This document shows, piece after piece, positions 16,627-25,815 of a DNA stretch of 64,000 nt. The notes below the pieces were generated by a model. That model saw nothing but the letters and a program-made list of their open reading frames with translations. It was not told the DNA's origin and did no database searches. Position numbers and translations under genes: made by a program. Position 1 is the stretch's first letter. Each line of letters starts with the position of its first letter. Source of the DNA: Rhodopseudomonas_A palustris_F (lineage in GTDB: Bacteria > Pseudomonadota > Alphaproteobacteria > Rhizobiales > Xanthobacteraceae); the NCBI RefSeq assembly GCF_000013745.1, contig NC_007925.1, positions 4,340,001-4,404,000 of the forward strand. Reading direction: 5' to 3'.

Positions 16627-17325
16627 CTATTGGCTTTGGCGTGTCACCGTTGGAGTCGGCGCACCCTGCCATTCCAGACGCCAAATTCCGCCTTGCCTTA
16701 GGTTTTGAACGAGATCGGGCCGGAACGCGGCGAGACAGGTCCCTCCGGAATGCCGGATCGAGGGGTAGATGACGCCGTTGCTTGCCGCCTCTCCACGAAG
16801 GCGCTTGGCAAGGCTCTGTCCCGCTGGATAGGCGATGGCGGGATCTGTATGCAACACCGGGTCGTCCGTGAAATCAGCGTTACGCAAATCGTGAAACGGA
16901 CCAAAAAAATCGGCAATCAATTCCGCATAATCCGTCACGTTCTCATAACGACTGATCGCTTCCAGCTCACGCGTGAGATGGTAGGACACCTCACCGAGAG
17001 CCGTCTCGGCTTCGACTGCGCAATACCATGCGCCGCGACTGTCGTCGTTAAAGCGGTTGCCGCCCGGCCGCGTATGGGTGAAGGCGGCGTTAATGAACGT
17101 GTAGCCGGCGCGACCAAACACAAGCTCTCGCGGATTCAGATTGGGAAGGCCGGTCTCTTGTGCCTGCAGCCGCGCGTTGGTCACGCTCTCCAACGCGGCA
17201 AGATCTTCCAGTGCCCCGTGGTTGGCGGCAAGCGGCAGCAACACTGGATCTTTGAGGCGGCCAGTGGAGATCAGCCGCACGGTTTCGCGTTGGGTCAGTT
17301 CAACGGTTGTGGCAACGGCATTCAC
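16627..17325 (-). CDS. RES-domain toxin of a RES-Xre toxin-antitoxin pair
   Basis: A 232-residue RES protein. The family is named for conserved R, E and S, seen here as NRFND (about residue 90), ALGEVSYHL (about 110) and YPSIRHSGGTCLAAF (about 195). Characterised RES toxins deplete cellular NAD+ and resemble ADP-ribosyltransferases. The N-terminal 60 residues precede the usual core. The gene overlaps the end of the antitoxin gene by four bases (ATGA type), the normal antitoxin-first order. All three key positions look intact, so the toxin is likely active. Confidence 0.88.
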   Translation of the reverse strand: MNAVATTVELTQRETVRLISTGRLKDPVLLPLAANHGALEDLAALESVTNARLQAQETGLPNLNPRELVFGRAGYTFINAAFTHTRPGGNRFNDDSRGAWYCAVEAETALGEVSYHLTRELEAISRYENVTDYAELIADFFGPFHDLRNADFTDDPVLHTDPAIAYPAGQSLAKRLRGEAASNGVIYPSIRHSGGTCLAAFRPDLVQNLRQGGIWRLEWQGAPTPTVTRQSQ

Positions 17326-17762
17326 AGGCCGCCGCGCAGAGCGTCGATGTGCTGACGGACCTCGAGCATTTTAGGAATGCCGCCCTCGATCATAGCATCG
17401 AGCGGTCGGCGGCCTCCGTAGAGTGGTCCCTTGTTCGGTAGTCGCACCCACTCGTCAGACAAGGGTTCAGAAAACAGCAGCCGCAATCCTTTGAAGATCC
17501 CGACCAAGGCACTGACGCGCGTCAGCGTATCGTGCGATAATGCGCCCGACCACTCCCCTTTTTTCATCCGAAACCAGGTCCGCTCAGACACATCGCCGAG
17601 CAAGGCGCAGACCTCCGAGCTGGTCAGCCGCCAGACTTCCGCGAGCCGGACCACACCATCGACCGCGGCCGGCGTCAGCCGCTCGCGCGTATCTGCGTCG
17701 GATAAATTGGGGATCGCCCCGGCCGCTCCCGAATCCACCGCTGGTCGAAATGCGACACTCAT
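17322..17762 (-). CDS. Xre/MbcA/ParS-type antitoxin
   Basis: A 146-residue antitoxin. The N-terminal half is an Xre-like helix-turn-helix (VDGVVRLAEVWRLTSSEVCALLGDVSERTWFRMKKG). The C-terminal half is the DUF2384 toxin-binding region (FKGLRLLFSEPLSDEWVRLPNKGPLYGGRRPLDAMIEGGIPKMLEVRQHID). It neutralises the RES toxin and represses its own promoter. ATG 17762 has a perfect AGGAGG site, and a candidate operator palindrome starts 15 bp upstream. Confidence 0.9.
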   Translation of the reverse strand: MSVAFRPAVDSGAAGAIPNLSDADTRERLTPAAVDGVVRLAEVWRLTSSEVCALLGDVSERTWFRMKKGEWSGALSHDTLTRVSALVGIFKGLRLLFSEPLSDEWVRLPNKGPLYGGRRPLDAMIEGGIPKMLEVRQHIDALRGGL

Positions 17763-17776
17763 GATCGCCTCCTAGC

Positions 17777-17802
17777 ATTTGGCAGAACATATACTGTCAA
17801 AT
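17777..17802. promoter_or_regulatory. Candidate operator of the RES-Xre pair
   Basis: A 26-bp inverted repeat with arms ATTTGGCAG (17777-17785) and CTGTCAAAT (17794-17802), one mismatch. The right arm contains TTGACA on the minus strand (17796-17801), a good -35 box for the antitoxin gene, so a bound repressor would block the promoter. A further half-site AAATGGCAG overlaps at 17799-17807. The site lies in the divergent region shared with the helicase gene starting at 17953, so the antitoxin could influence both operons. Confidence 0.55.
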
Positions 17803-17952
17803 GGCAGAAAATGCAAGCCTTGCCGTCATATCAGCAATATCTTGTTGCGAACAAAACGAGAAACAGAGATCGTGAACGCTCTTTTCGAGCTGATTCGGCA
17901 CCTACCCGAGCCCCGCTTCCCATCCGGCGTCACCCGGTTGTGAGGAAAGCCC

Positions 17953-20900
17953 ATGCCTCCGACTCACGCAAAGCGCCAGCCGGATACCCTCGCGGAGCGC
18001 TTTGCGCTCGAGGAAACATTTCTATCCTCTCCCAATACGGCCGCGCTGAAATCTGCCGTGATCCGCGCCATCGATCGCCGGACTGGCGACCCGGTGGTTC
18101 TCAAATACTGGGAGAAAACCGGAACTGCGGTCGATACGGACTTTCGAGAACTGTGGCGGCATGAAATGCGCCAGAGCGAGCGCGTGCGTGCCTACCCTCG
18201 CGCGGATGAAGTCGTCGTGGAGGTCCTCGCTTCGGGGGAAAGTGACGATGCATTCTACATCGTCATGCCGAGTGACGTCGCTCCACTGGAACATGCTTCG
18301 CGGTTCGTGCGTCCCGACCACTGGCTGCGCGCGCTGCAGGGACCTCGGCAACGCGCCTTGCTCTGGAAGAATTTGCGTCGTCTGGCGGAATCCCTCGGGG
18401 CAGTTCACGGTCAAGGGTTGGTTCATGGCCGGATCGATGGTCGCGCCGTCTATTCCACTGGGGCCGCGACCACGCCTGACTTCCGTTTGGGCGGGTTCGA
18501 GTTTTGCCTGCGGGTCGCAGAACTCAACAAGGCTCCCCTGCATGTGATCGCAAAAAGCCGTCCGGTCGGCTCGGTCATCTTTTCCTTTCTCGACGATTGG
18601 CGCGCGCTCGGCCAGGTAGGGGCCGACCTCATTGGCCTTGACGCAGACAAGCTTGAGGAAGAGGAGATTCAATTCATTGAAGGGCGCGCGAAAATCGATT
18701 TGCGGGCTTCGGAGATCGACCTGATCAGGCTGCTGTTCGAACCGGAGCGCAATCGTATCCTCGATGCCGCAACGGTCACCAGTCGGATCGATGCCATTCT
18801 CAACGAACTGGATGCCGAAGCATTTGCCGACAATGGCCGGTATGTATTGGCGCTTCGGCTCGGACCAACTAGTCAGCTTTCTGCCACGCTGTGTGCAGCC
18901 TCTGGCGACACCTTCGACAATGACGATTCCGGCAGCCAAGTCGAGTTTATTCGCGCGGATCTGGAGACTGGCGCAAGTCTCACCCGTACCGCGAGAGGCG
19001 ATCTTCTGCTGATGACGGAAAGTCTGGTGTATGACCTTCAGCCTCTTCGTGTCGCCGGGGCTGACGAGACCTGGAATGTCGCCTCCTGCAACAACGCTCG
19101 TTTCAGGGATGACGTCCGCCTGGGGCGACGGGAAACAATCGCCCTTCCCGCGCACCGAATCGAGATCGTCCGGTTTGCGGCTGCGTCGCGCCGCCTGAAT
19201 GAATTGCGCTCCGATGCACTGGACTGGAGCGCGGCCTTCGACATGACACCCGATGGCGACCCGACGCTTGTCGTACGGCGCGGTCTGCTCCTTGCCCAGA
19301 TCGCGGAGGCGCTTTTCAAGGGGGCCGAGATCGCGCCTGTGGAACTTGTCAATCAACGGCGTCAAGGAGACAAACGTATCGTTGAAATCGCGGCAAGCGA
19401 TTCGGAGCATCGAACACGACTTTCGCAGGCGCTTGGCGTGGGCGAACCGCACCAACTGATGCGGAGACTTTTCGACCGCGAAGAGGCCGACGTCGATGCG
19501 GAATGGCAGCTCACCGAAGCCGCCGGCCTCGGCATGACGGTTCGGAGCGCCGCCGGCGTACGTTTCATTCGCCCGGTCCAGAAGAACCATCGGCGGCTTT
19601 ACGAATTCGAGATCCTGGACGGCGTCGTCCCGCCGCATTCGCAACTTCATCTGCGCAAGGTCGACGAAACAGGAACGGAGCAGGTCCTTCGGCGGCGGCT
19701 CCGCATGCTGACAACGTTGTCGACCCAGTCCGAACTCGCCCGCATGCTGGCCGATCCGCGGGAACGGTTGCGCACCTATCAGGACGACCCGCTTGTTGAG
19801 GACGATCATTTCGGCAAACTTGACGAGTCCAAGCAGGAGGCGTTGCGCTCGATCTGGTCGACCGGTCCCGGCCAGTTCGTTGTCGGTCCGCCCGGTGTCG
19901 GCAAGACCAGGCTGGTCACCGAGGTCGTGCGCAGAGCCCTGGCGGGTGACCCGACGATCCGGCTTCTCTTGAGCGCGCAGGCACATCAAGCCCTGGATCA
20001 TCTCGCCGCATCCGTCCAGAAGATGCTCAAGAAAACGGGGCTAGATAACGACGTCATTCTGGTCCGGTCCAAGGCAGACAACGGCGCCGATCTTTCCGGC
20101 GCTCAGACGCCGGATCGAGCGAAGGCTTATCTCCAGGAACTCAAGCAGAGTTCGCTCTATCGCCGGGCGCCGCGCGCCATACAACAGACATTGCGCGACA
20201 TGACGACCGCGGCGGGCGTGACCGGAAATTTGCGCGCAAGGCTTTCCCTGACGACGCTGCGCCAACGGCGTTCGTTCGAAGCGCTTGTTCTGCAATCCGC
20301 CAATGTCTTGTTCTCGACGACCAACTCCGGCGACCTTGCCCGGCTGATCGATGACGGCGCGCTGTTTGACTGGACGATCATAGAAGAAGCCGCGAAAGCA
20401 ACGGGATCGGAACTTCTTGCGCCGCAGCTGCTGTCGATGCGGCGGATGCTAATTGGGGATCACAACCAGTTGCCGCCGTTCGACACGGACCGCATCGCAG
20501 AATTTCTGCAAGACCAGACGCGGGTCAAGAGTGCATTGGCCGAAAGCGATCTACTCATCGGCAATATCTTCCGAGACTTTGGACTGGATGATCTCAAAGA
20601 GGCAATTGAAGACGACGGGGTCTTAAGCGAGACCTGCGCGTCGGCGCGCCGCATGCTGTTGTTATTCGAGAGTCTGGTTACCGGCGAACTCGACCGGCAG
20701 AAACGATCCGACCAACGCCGCCGTCGTGTGGCAACCGAACTCCTGCAGCAACACCGGATGCACCCCGCGATCGCCACCGTGATTTCGGAGTGCTTCTATG
20801 ACGGAACGCTCGAGACACCGAAAGAGCGCGAGACAGAATTCCATAGCGAACAACCGCCGTTCACGATCACGGACGAGAGACTGCCAGCTTCACCGATCGT

Positions 20901-21525
20901 CTTCATTGATCTGCCCTATGTGCAGCGGGAGGGCAGCGCTGGCGAGCAACGTCCTACCTATCACAATCCTGCGGAATTGCAGGCTGCGCTGTCCGTTCTC
21001 GGAATGTTGAAACCTGCCCCGAAAAAACCGGAGGAGCCCTCAACGCTTGCTGTCCTGTCTCCCTACAATGAACAGGTCGGCCGTTTGGGTCGCGCGATCG
21101 AAGACGCGCTGCAGGGCAAGCTCGTCAATATCGTGGATTTCAAGCCCGGGACTAATGCGTCGGGATTTGAGAGCACGGTCGACTCGTTCCAAGGCAGTGA
21201 GGCTGACGTCGTCGTTGTTTCGTTGGTACGAAATAATGACCATGTTGGACGAAGGGCGCTCGGCATCTTGCGCGATCGACGGCGCATGAACGTGCTGTTG
21301 AGCCGAGCCAAATGGAAGCTCATCATCATCGGCAGCATGGAATTCCTGCGCGTTCAGGGACGGCGATACCGACGCCACAGCACAGATAATCGCAGCGTAC
21401 CAGCATTCCTCGCGAAAATGTCGGAGGTGTTCGACCAGTTGGCGAAAGAAACGCTCCCTGACGGTAAGACGCCGAAATTCAAGCTGGTGACGGCGGCTTC
21501 GCTCATGACGGTTGCAAAATCATGA
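17953..21525 (+). CDS. mkoA: Mokosh-like MkoA: pseudokinase fused to SF1 helicase
   Basis: A 1190-residue protein. Residues 20-270 resemble a Ser/Thr kinase (VVLKYWEK as the lysine strand, LAESLGAVHGQGLVHGRIDGRAVY as the catalytic loop). The loop reads HGRID, not HRDLKxxN, so the domain is probably inactive. Residues 620-1150 are an UPF1/COG1112-type SF1 helicase: GPPGVGKTRL near 644, IIEEAAKA near 809, GDHNQLPPF, QQHRMHPAIA, VDSFQGSEADVVVVSLVRNN and LLSRAKWKLIIIG. Kinase-helicase plus a PLD nuclease matches type I Mokosh anti-phage systems. The next gene overlaps by four bases. ATG 17953 has GAGGAAAG upstream. Confidence 0.75.
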   Translation: MPPTHAKRQPDTLAERFALEETFLSSPNTAALKSAVIRAIDRRTGDPVVLKYWEKTGTAVDTDFRELWRHEMRQSERVRAYPRADEVVVEVLASGESDDAFYIVMPSDVAPLEHASRFVRPDHWLRALQGPRQRALLWKNLRRLAESLGAVHGQGLVHGRIDGRAVYSTGAATTPDFRLGGFEFCLRVAELNKAPLHVIAKSRPVGSVIFSFLDDWRALGQVGADLIGLDADKLEEEEIQFIEGRAKIDLRASEIDLIRLLFEPERNRILDAATVTSRIDAILNELDAEAFADNGRYVLALRLGPTSQLSATLCAASGDTFDNDDSGSQVEFIRADLETGASLTRTARGDLLLMTESLVYDLQPLRVAGADETWNVASCNNARFRDDVRLGRRETIALPAHRIEIVRFAAASRRLNELRSDALDWSAAFDMTPDGDPTLVVRRGLLLAQIAEALFKGAEIAPVELVNQRRQGDKRIVEIAASDSEHRTRLSQALGVGEPHQLMRRLFDREEADVDAEWQLTEAAGLGMTVRSAAGVRFIRPVQKNHRRLYEFEILDGVVPPHSQLHLRKVDETGTEQVLRRRLRMLTTLSTQSELARMLADPRERLRTYQDDPLVEDDHFGKLDESKQEALRSIWSTGPGQFVVGPPGVGKTRLVTEVVRRALAGDPTIRLLLSAQAHQALDHLAASVQKMLKKTGLDNDVILVRSKADNGADLSGAQTPDRAKAYLQELKQSSLYRRAPRAIQQTLRDMTTAAGVTGNLRARLSLTTLRQRRSFEALVLQSANVLFSTTNSGDLARLIDDGALFDWTIIEEAAKATGSELLAPQLLSMRRMLIGDHNQLPPFDTDRIAEFLQDQTRVKSALAESDLLIGNIFRDFGLDDLKEAIEDDGVLSETCASARRMLLLFESLVTGELDRQKRSDQRRRRVATELLQQHRMHPAIATVISECFYDGTLETPKERETEFHSEQPPFTITDERLPASPIVFIDLPYVQREGSAGEQRPTYHNPAELQAALSVLGMLKPAPKKPEEPSTLAVLSPYNEQVGRLGRAIEDALQGKLVNIVDFKPGTNASGFESTVDSFQGSEADVVVVSLVRNNDHVGRRALGILRDRRRMNVLLSRAKWKLIIIGSMEFLRVQGRRYRRHSTDNRSVPAFLAKMSEVFDQLAKETLPDGKTPKFKLVTAASLMTVAKS

Positions 21526-23396
21526 GTGGTCACAATGCAGTCCGTGTCGCGGTGCCGGTCAAGCTGGCGCGTCTGCGGGTTTGGGTCGACAAGGGGCGCC
21601 ATTGGAGCGGAGTCGATCGCTTGATCCTGTGGGCTTTGGCGGTCGAGCCCTGCACTGCGGGTGAACTTGCGAAGGTTGCACGAATCCCCGCCCGCCTGAT
21701 CACGGAAATCATCCTTCGCATGATGCGGTTCGGCTGGGTCGAACTGGCGGCCTCCCCAAAGGGTGCTTCGTTCCGCACCACCGAGGCCGGTCGCGAAGTC
21801 GTCGAAACATTCGAGACCTTGCCGCCCGTGACCCGGCGGGTAGCGCGCAGGATATCGTTCGCGATGGAGCCTTTCGCGTGGCGAGCCTATGGTCTGCGCG
21901 ATCTGAAGCCATACCGCCCCTCGGAGATCGAGGCGATCGAACGCCAGCATGACGTGCGCCGGCTCGTCATTGATGGCGGCTGGGGTCGTTTGTCGAGCCT
22001 CGATCTCTATGCAGCCGCAGATCAGGTACTGGCGGACGACGAGGAACTTTCCAGCGTTGACTACAGCGCCTCCGACACGGTGGATCAGTTCGCCTTGTTC
22101 ACCGTGATTGGCAACAGCATCAAGGGCCTGCCCCAGGATGCCGACGACCAGCTTGTTGGCGCGATACGTCGTGCGGCGAAGGACCAGAGGCCCGGCACGC
22201 CGATGACGATCAAGCCGCCGCGTCGGTCGGCAGCGCTCGGAACGGCCAGGGGTAGTCTTCACACCGTTCCGATCCAGCCGGACGATATTGTGCTCAGCGG
22301 ACAAGACCACCGCGACCGTCTGATCGAAATTCTCCGTCAAGCCCGCTCCAGATTGATCATGCATTCGACGTTCTTGCGAGAGAGTGCATTTATCGAGCTG
22401 CAGGAAGAGTTCGGCAAAGCCGCCAAGCGAGGCGTCCGCATCGACATTTTCTGGGGCGCGGATCGCGATGCGCGTGATCGCAAGGCCAACCTGGAGGCAG
22501 CGATCGCGATCAATCACCGGATCACGACGGACCAGAATTTACGGGGACGAGCTAGAGTTCACCTCTATACGACGCGCTCTCATGCCAAGCTCCTGATTGC
22601 GGATGCGACGGGCCGAGGCACAGGAGAATTTGTCGCCGTCGTCGGATCATGCAATTGGCTCTATAGCGGGTTTAATCGTGTCGAAACATCGGTGGTCCTG
22701 CGTCATCCTCATGCCGTCGCGCGGGTCGCTCAGGAATTCGCTGAACTTGTCTTTGACATTGCCACAAGTTCGAATACCGCCTCCGACCTGACATCCCTGG
22801 CTCGCACTCTGCGCACCCACGCGACTCCTGACGGTGAAGCGGAATTGCGGCTTGTTAGGGGAGACGAACACGCCGACCTCATGCGGCTGGCACGCGAATC
22901 CTCCGACAAATCGATCATGGTTGGCGGCGATCGTCTTGGATTGGCAGCGGAAGCCCGGACGATCATTCCCATGATGGCTGCCGCAAAGCGCTCGGTGCAG
23001 GGAATTCTCTGCTACTCGAAGCCCTCGGGACCGGTCACAAAGCAGGACGCCAAGGATCTGGCGGCCCTAGCCGCCTCGGCTGGCGTCAGGCTGGTTCAGA
23101 TTCACGATCGTGAACTGCACGGCAAGTTTCTTCTCTGGGATGACGACAATCTCGTCATCACCAGTCTCAATTGGTCGTCCGCTGATACAAGCCATGATGC
23201 TCCGCAGGGTGAAATCGGCCTCTACATCAGGAGTCCGGGTATCGCAGCGAATGTCCGGCGCCGGCTGATTGAGGGATGGCCCGCAATCGATGCCTCAGCG
23301 GACACACCTCATCAAGAACAATCGCGACCGAAACGGCGAAGACGGCGGCGGCGCAGCGGCAGCGCGAAAACTGAACACCAGAGAGCGGCGAGATGA
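21522..23396 (+). CDS. mkoB: Mokosh-like MkoB: phospholipase-D-family nuclease
   Basis: A 624-residue protein. The N-terminal third resembles a winged helix (VDRLILWALAVEPCTAGELAKVARIPARLITEIILRMMRFGWVE). Two PLD catalytic motifs follow: H354-x-K356 in SHAKLLIADATGRG...VVGSCNW, and H533-x-K535 in LHGKFLLWDDDNLVITSLNW. Two HKD motifs in one chain form one active site in this superfamily, so the enzyme looks complete. The C terminus is a basic tail rich in R. In Mokosh the helicase and PLD nuclease are thought to recognise phage RNA or hybrid structures and degrade nucleic acid. Its start overlaps mkoA as ATGA. Confidence 0.75.
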   Translation: MSGHNAVRVAVPVKLARLRVWVDKGRHWSGVDRLILWALAVEPCTAGELAKVARIPARLITEIILRMMRFGWVELAASPKGASFRTTEAGREVVETFETLPPVTRRVARRISFAMEPFAWRAYGLRDLKPYRPSEIEAIERQHDVRRLVIDGGWGRLSSLDLYAAADQVLADDEELSSVDYSASDTVDQFALFTVIGNSIKGLPQDADDQLVGAIRRAAKDQRPGTPMTIKPPRRSAALGTARGSLHTVPIQPDDIVLSGQDHRDRLIEILRQARSRLIMHSTFLRESAFIELQEEFGKAAKRGVRIDIFWGADRDARDRKANLEAAIAINHRITTDQNLRGRARVHLYTTRSHAKLLIADATGRGTGEFVAVVGSCNWLYSGFNRVETSVVLRHPHAVARVAQEFAELVFDIATSSNTASDLTSLARTLRTHATPDGEAELRLVRGDEHADLMRLARESSDKSIMVGGDRLGLAAEARTIIPMMAAAKRSVQGILCYSKPSGPVTKQDAKDLAALAASAGVRLVQIHDRELHGKFLLWDDDNLVITSLNWSSADTSHDAPQGEIGLYIRSPGIAANVRRRLIEGWPAIDASADTPHQEQSRPKRRRRRRRSGSAKTEHQRAAR

Positions 23397-23893
23397 CAGA
23401 GGGGGCTCGGGATGACGACGACGTTCCATGGGGATCACCCGAGATTCGGCAACAATACGAGGCCGCGCTCGGGCGTTTCATCCTCGCGTTCAATGAACTC
23501 GACAACCTTTTGACAGAAATCATCGAAATAACATTAGAGCGTCTTGACCGGGCTAATCTCGTCAAAGCCGGCATCCGACAGAATTTCGCGCTCAACATTG
23601 CAGGCTCTCGATCTCCTGAATCATCGGCTGAAGGCGCGGCCATCGCCGATGTTCCCATCCCGCTTATGAAGCAAATCGCGGGAGAGCGAAATACCCTGGC
23701 GCACGGGCACTTCAATCAGAACCCGTTCTACGGCTACATCGTCATCAAGAATGTCCGTGCATCCAATTCAGTCGAACGTCTAGATGAGCTCACGGAGAAG
23801 ACCGACAAGGCGCTGCAAGCATTCTCGATCTCGACTGGGACCGTGACGGAGGTGGCTGGGGCCGCATCAAGACAGTCTGCACCCAACTTCTGA
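23393..23893 (+). CDS. HEPN-like protein in the Mokosh-like operon
   Basis: A 166-residue, mainly helical protein (YEAALGRFILAFNELDNLLTEIIEITLERL). It has RNTLAHGHF near residue 103, which matches the HEPN ribonuclease signature R-N-x3-H. It overlaps the PLD gene by four bases, so it must be co-translated. Reported type I Mokosh has two genes only, as far as I know; this could be a third effector, a modulator, or an unrelated passenger. The fold call rests on the motif and helix pattern alone. Confidence 0.6.
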   Translation: MTEGARDDDDVPWGSPEIRQQYEAALGRFILAFNELDNLLTEIIEITLERLDRANLVKAGIRQNFALNIAGSRSPESSAEGAAIADVPIPLMKQIAGERNTLAHGHFNQNPFYGYIVIKNVRASNSVERLDELTEKTDKALQAFSISTGTVTEVAGAASRQSAPNF

Positions 23894-24291
23894 AACACGG
23901 CGTCGCGCCGCAGGCCATCTTTGGCGCACACATTAATGCTGAGCCGGCGGCTAGTCTAAGCCGGTGTCAACAGAACCTGGTGCGGCTCAATTCGTATCGT
24001 CTAGTGGCCGGACAAAGTCTGCCATTCCAGCCCACAATCTCCCGACCCTCCACGGGCCTAGGACGTCAAAAAGCCCGCAGCCGCTGAAAATGTGCCGATT
24101 GACACCTAGAGTTCCATACTACAATCTAGACGAGAACTATATTTGTACGAACTTGAACCGGACATTCAGTCAAGCGCCAGAGGTTCGCCCCGAATATTGC
24201 TTTCGGCGATCGTAGCGCTGGATCAACCTCGGCGATTGAAAATCCAAAAGTAACAAGGGCGCCATGGCCCAACAAATATCGTAGGGACCAA
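23894..24291. other. 398-bp gap before the phosphorelay operon
   Basis: No gene with a ribosome site is visible. The stretch 24105-24160 is AT-rich (TCTAGACGAGAACTATATTTG) and is the likely place of the promoter for the downstream operon. A small frame at 23964-24215 has no protein-like features. Confidence 0.4.
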
Positions 24292-25815
24292 GTGCCTATC
24301 AACGATCCAAAATTAAATCCCTCGCTTGTGGTTGCGGCGCTTCAACGCCTGAGTAGAGCGTTGCCTGCTGCAAAATCGATCTCGGACACCAGATTTCTCA
24401 TCGAAAGGGAGATCGAATTAGCCAGCGCAGCCAGCAATCCTCGCGAAAGCTCCGCCAGCTACTCACAACGGGGTAGGTCCTTTTTTGACGAATTGCAAAT
24501 AGAAATCCTGTCCCTCGTACGTGCGGCGCGATCCCGAGAGGATTTGCTGGAGCTCGTTATTGCGAGGCTCGCGAATGGCGACACCAACGAACGTACAGCG
24601 ATCTGTTATGTCGTTTTTGAGGGCTATCCCACAGAGGCCGGCTATTTGGAAGTCAGACCAATAATGCAGGCAGGGCTGCAGCCAGATAAATTTGTAGCCT
24701 ATTCTCGTACCGTCGGCCAATTGGCCGACAGCCCCATTCTCACCAGACTGTTTGAAGATGGATTGACGGTCGATTTCAGCTTCACAGAGTACCTTCGCGG
24801 TATTGGATACCACGGAGAGTTCGATAGTCTTATCGAAGGAAGCCATGACGGGATTTGGCTCGCAGGCGTCCCCCTACCCGGCATTGATGCAACCATGCCA
24901 GACCGCGCGCTGATAGGACTCTATCCGTCTATTGGCACGAGAGACCTCCCCAACTTGCCTCGCGGGGCACGCCCAGAGTGGCGTCTGATGGAGTTTCTCC
25001 AAACTGGCTATGCGCTGCTGAACCATCAGTTGGAGGGCCGTGCAGAACTGGTCGCAGCCGATCGAAGGAACCTTATTTCCGATCTGGCCCCTCAGGCGAT
25101 CTTTCATGAGCTCGCGACACAGATCGGCACGTTAGAGAATCAGCTCGACAATATTCTAAGCGCCGGCACCAGCCTCGACGACAAGCTCAAGCCAAAGCCG
25201 CGCGAACTAAAACGCATCTCTCAGGCGCTGGAGGGATCCTTCAATGCTGTTCACAGGGCCAAGCGAATTACCGATGCATTTAACAACCTCGACCGTCGGA
25301 CCAAGGCAACCGTTCGCGTAGGTGACCTATTGGACGAAGTGACGACGATCGTCGAATATCGGCGGAAAAAATACGGCATCGCTGTTTCAATCGACGGTGA
25401 CGGCCTCGATACGAGTCTGAAGACAGATGCTGCCTTGGTCGAACATCTGATTCTGAATGTAGTTGTCAACGCCATAGACGCCTTCGTCGGTCAGCGGCTG
25501 AGCGACCAGAAAATACAAATCCTGGCTGAAACACGCGGCGACCGAATGAGGTTCACCGTTTCCAACAATGGACCGTCAATCGATTTTGCAAGGAGAGAAA
25601 TGATCTTTGAGAAGGGTGTCACCAGTAAGGCACGGGGAAGCGGACATGGTCAGGGTCTCTACATTTGTCGCCTTTTGGCAAGCTATATGCTGGGCTCGAT
25701 CGAGTTGCTGAAAGTCGCCCCGACCGGGATGACCGTCGCCTTTGCAATTGAGCTGCCCATTGTCGGGCGTCACGGCGAGGACCTGATGGGTCAACGCGCA
25801 AAGTCGCGAAGGTGA
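24292..25815 (+). CDS. Soluble histidine kinase of a candidate defence phosphorelay
   Basis: A 507-residue protein without membrane segments. Residues 1-250 are a GAF-like or novel sensor region (DLLELVIARLANGDTNERTAICYVVFEGYP). A dimerisation helix carries the likely phospho-acceptor H272 (AIFHELATQIGTLENQLDNIL). The HATPase domain has an N box (NVVVNAIDAF, about 389), G1 (NNGPSIDF), F box (IFEKGVTSK) and G2 (GSGHGQGLYICRLLA, about 448), all intact. It starts at GTG 24292 after GTAGGGA and ends overlapping the next gene (GTGA). Being cytosolic it probably senses an internal cue. It is the first gene of four. Confidence 0.75.
   Translation: MPINDPKLNPSLVVAALQRLSRALPAAKSISDTRFLIEREIELASAASNPRESSASYSQRGRSFFDELQIEILSLVRAARSREDLLELVIARLANGDTNERTAICYVVFEGYPTEAGYLEVRPIMQAGLQPDKFVAYSRTVGQLADSPILTRLFEDGLTVDFSFTEYLRGIGYHGEFDSLIEGSHDGIWLAGVPLPGIDATMPDRALIGLYPSIGTRDLPNLPRGARPEWRLMEFLQTGYALLNHQLEGRAELVAADRRNLISDLAPQAIFHELATQIGTLENQLDNILSAGTSLDDKLKPKPRELKRISQALEGSFNAVHRAKRITDAFNNLDRRTKATVRVGDLLDEVTTIVEYRRKKYGIAVSIDGDGLDTSLKTDAALVEHLILNVVVNAIDAFVGQRLSDQKIQILAETRGDRMRFTVSNNGPSIDFARREMIFEKGVTSKARGSGHGQGLYICRLLASYMLGSIELLKVAPTGMTVAFAIELPIVGRHGEDLMGQRAKSRR

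Noticed and set aside
23985..24065. tRNA-Glu-like sequence (TCGTCTAGTGGCCGGACA)
   Set aside because: Only the D-arm resembles a tRNA; I could not build anticodon, T-arm or acceptor stems.
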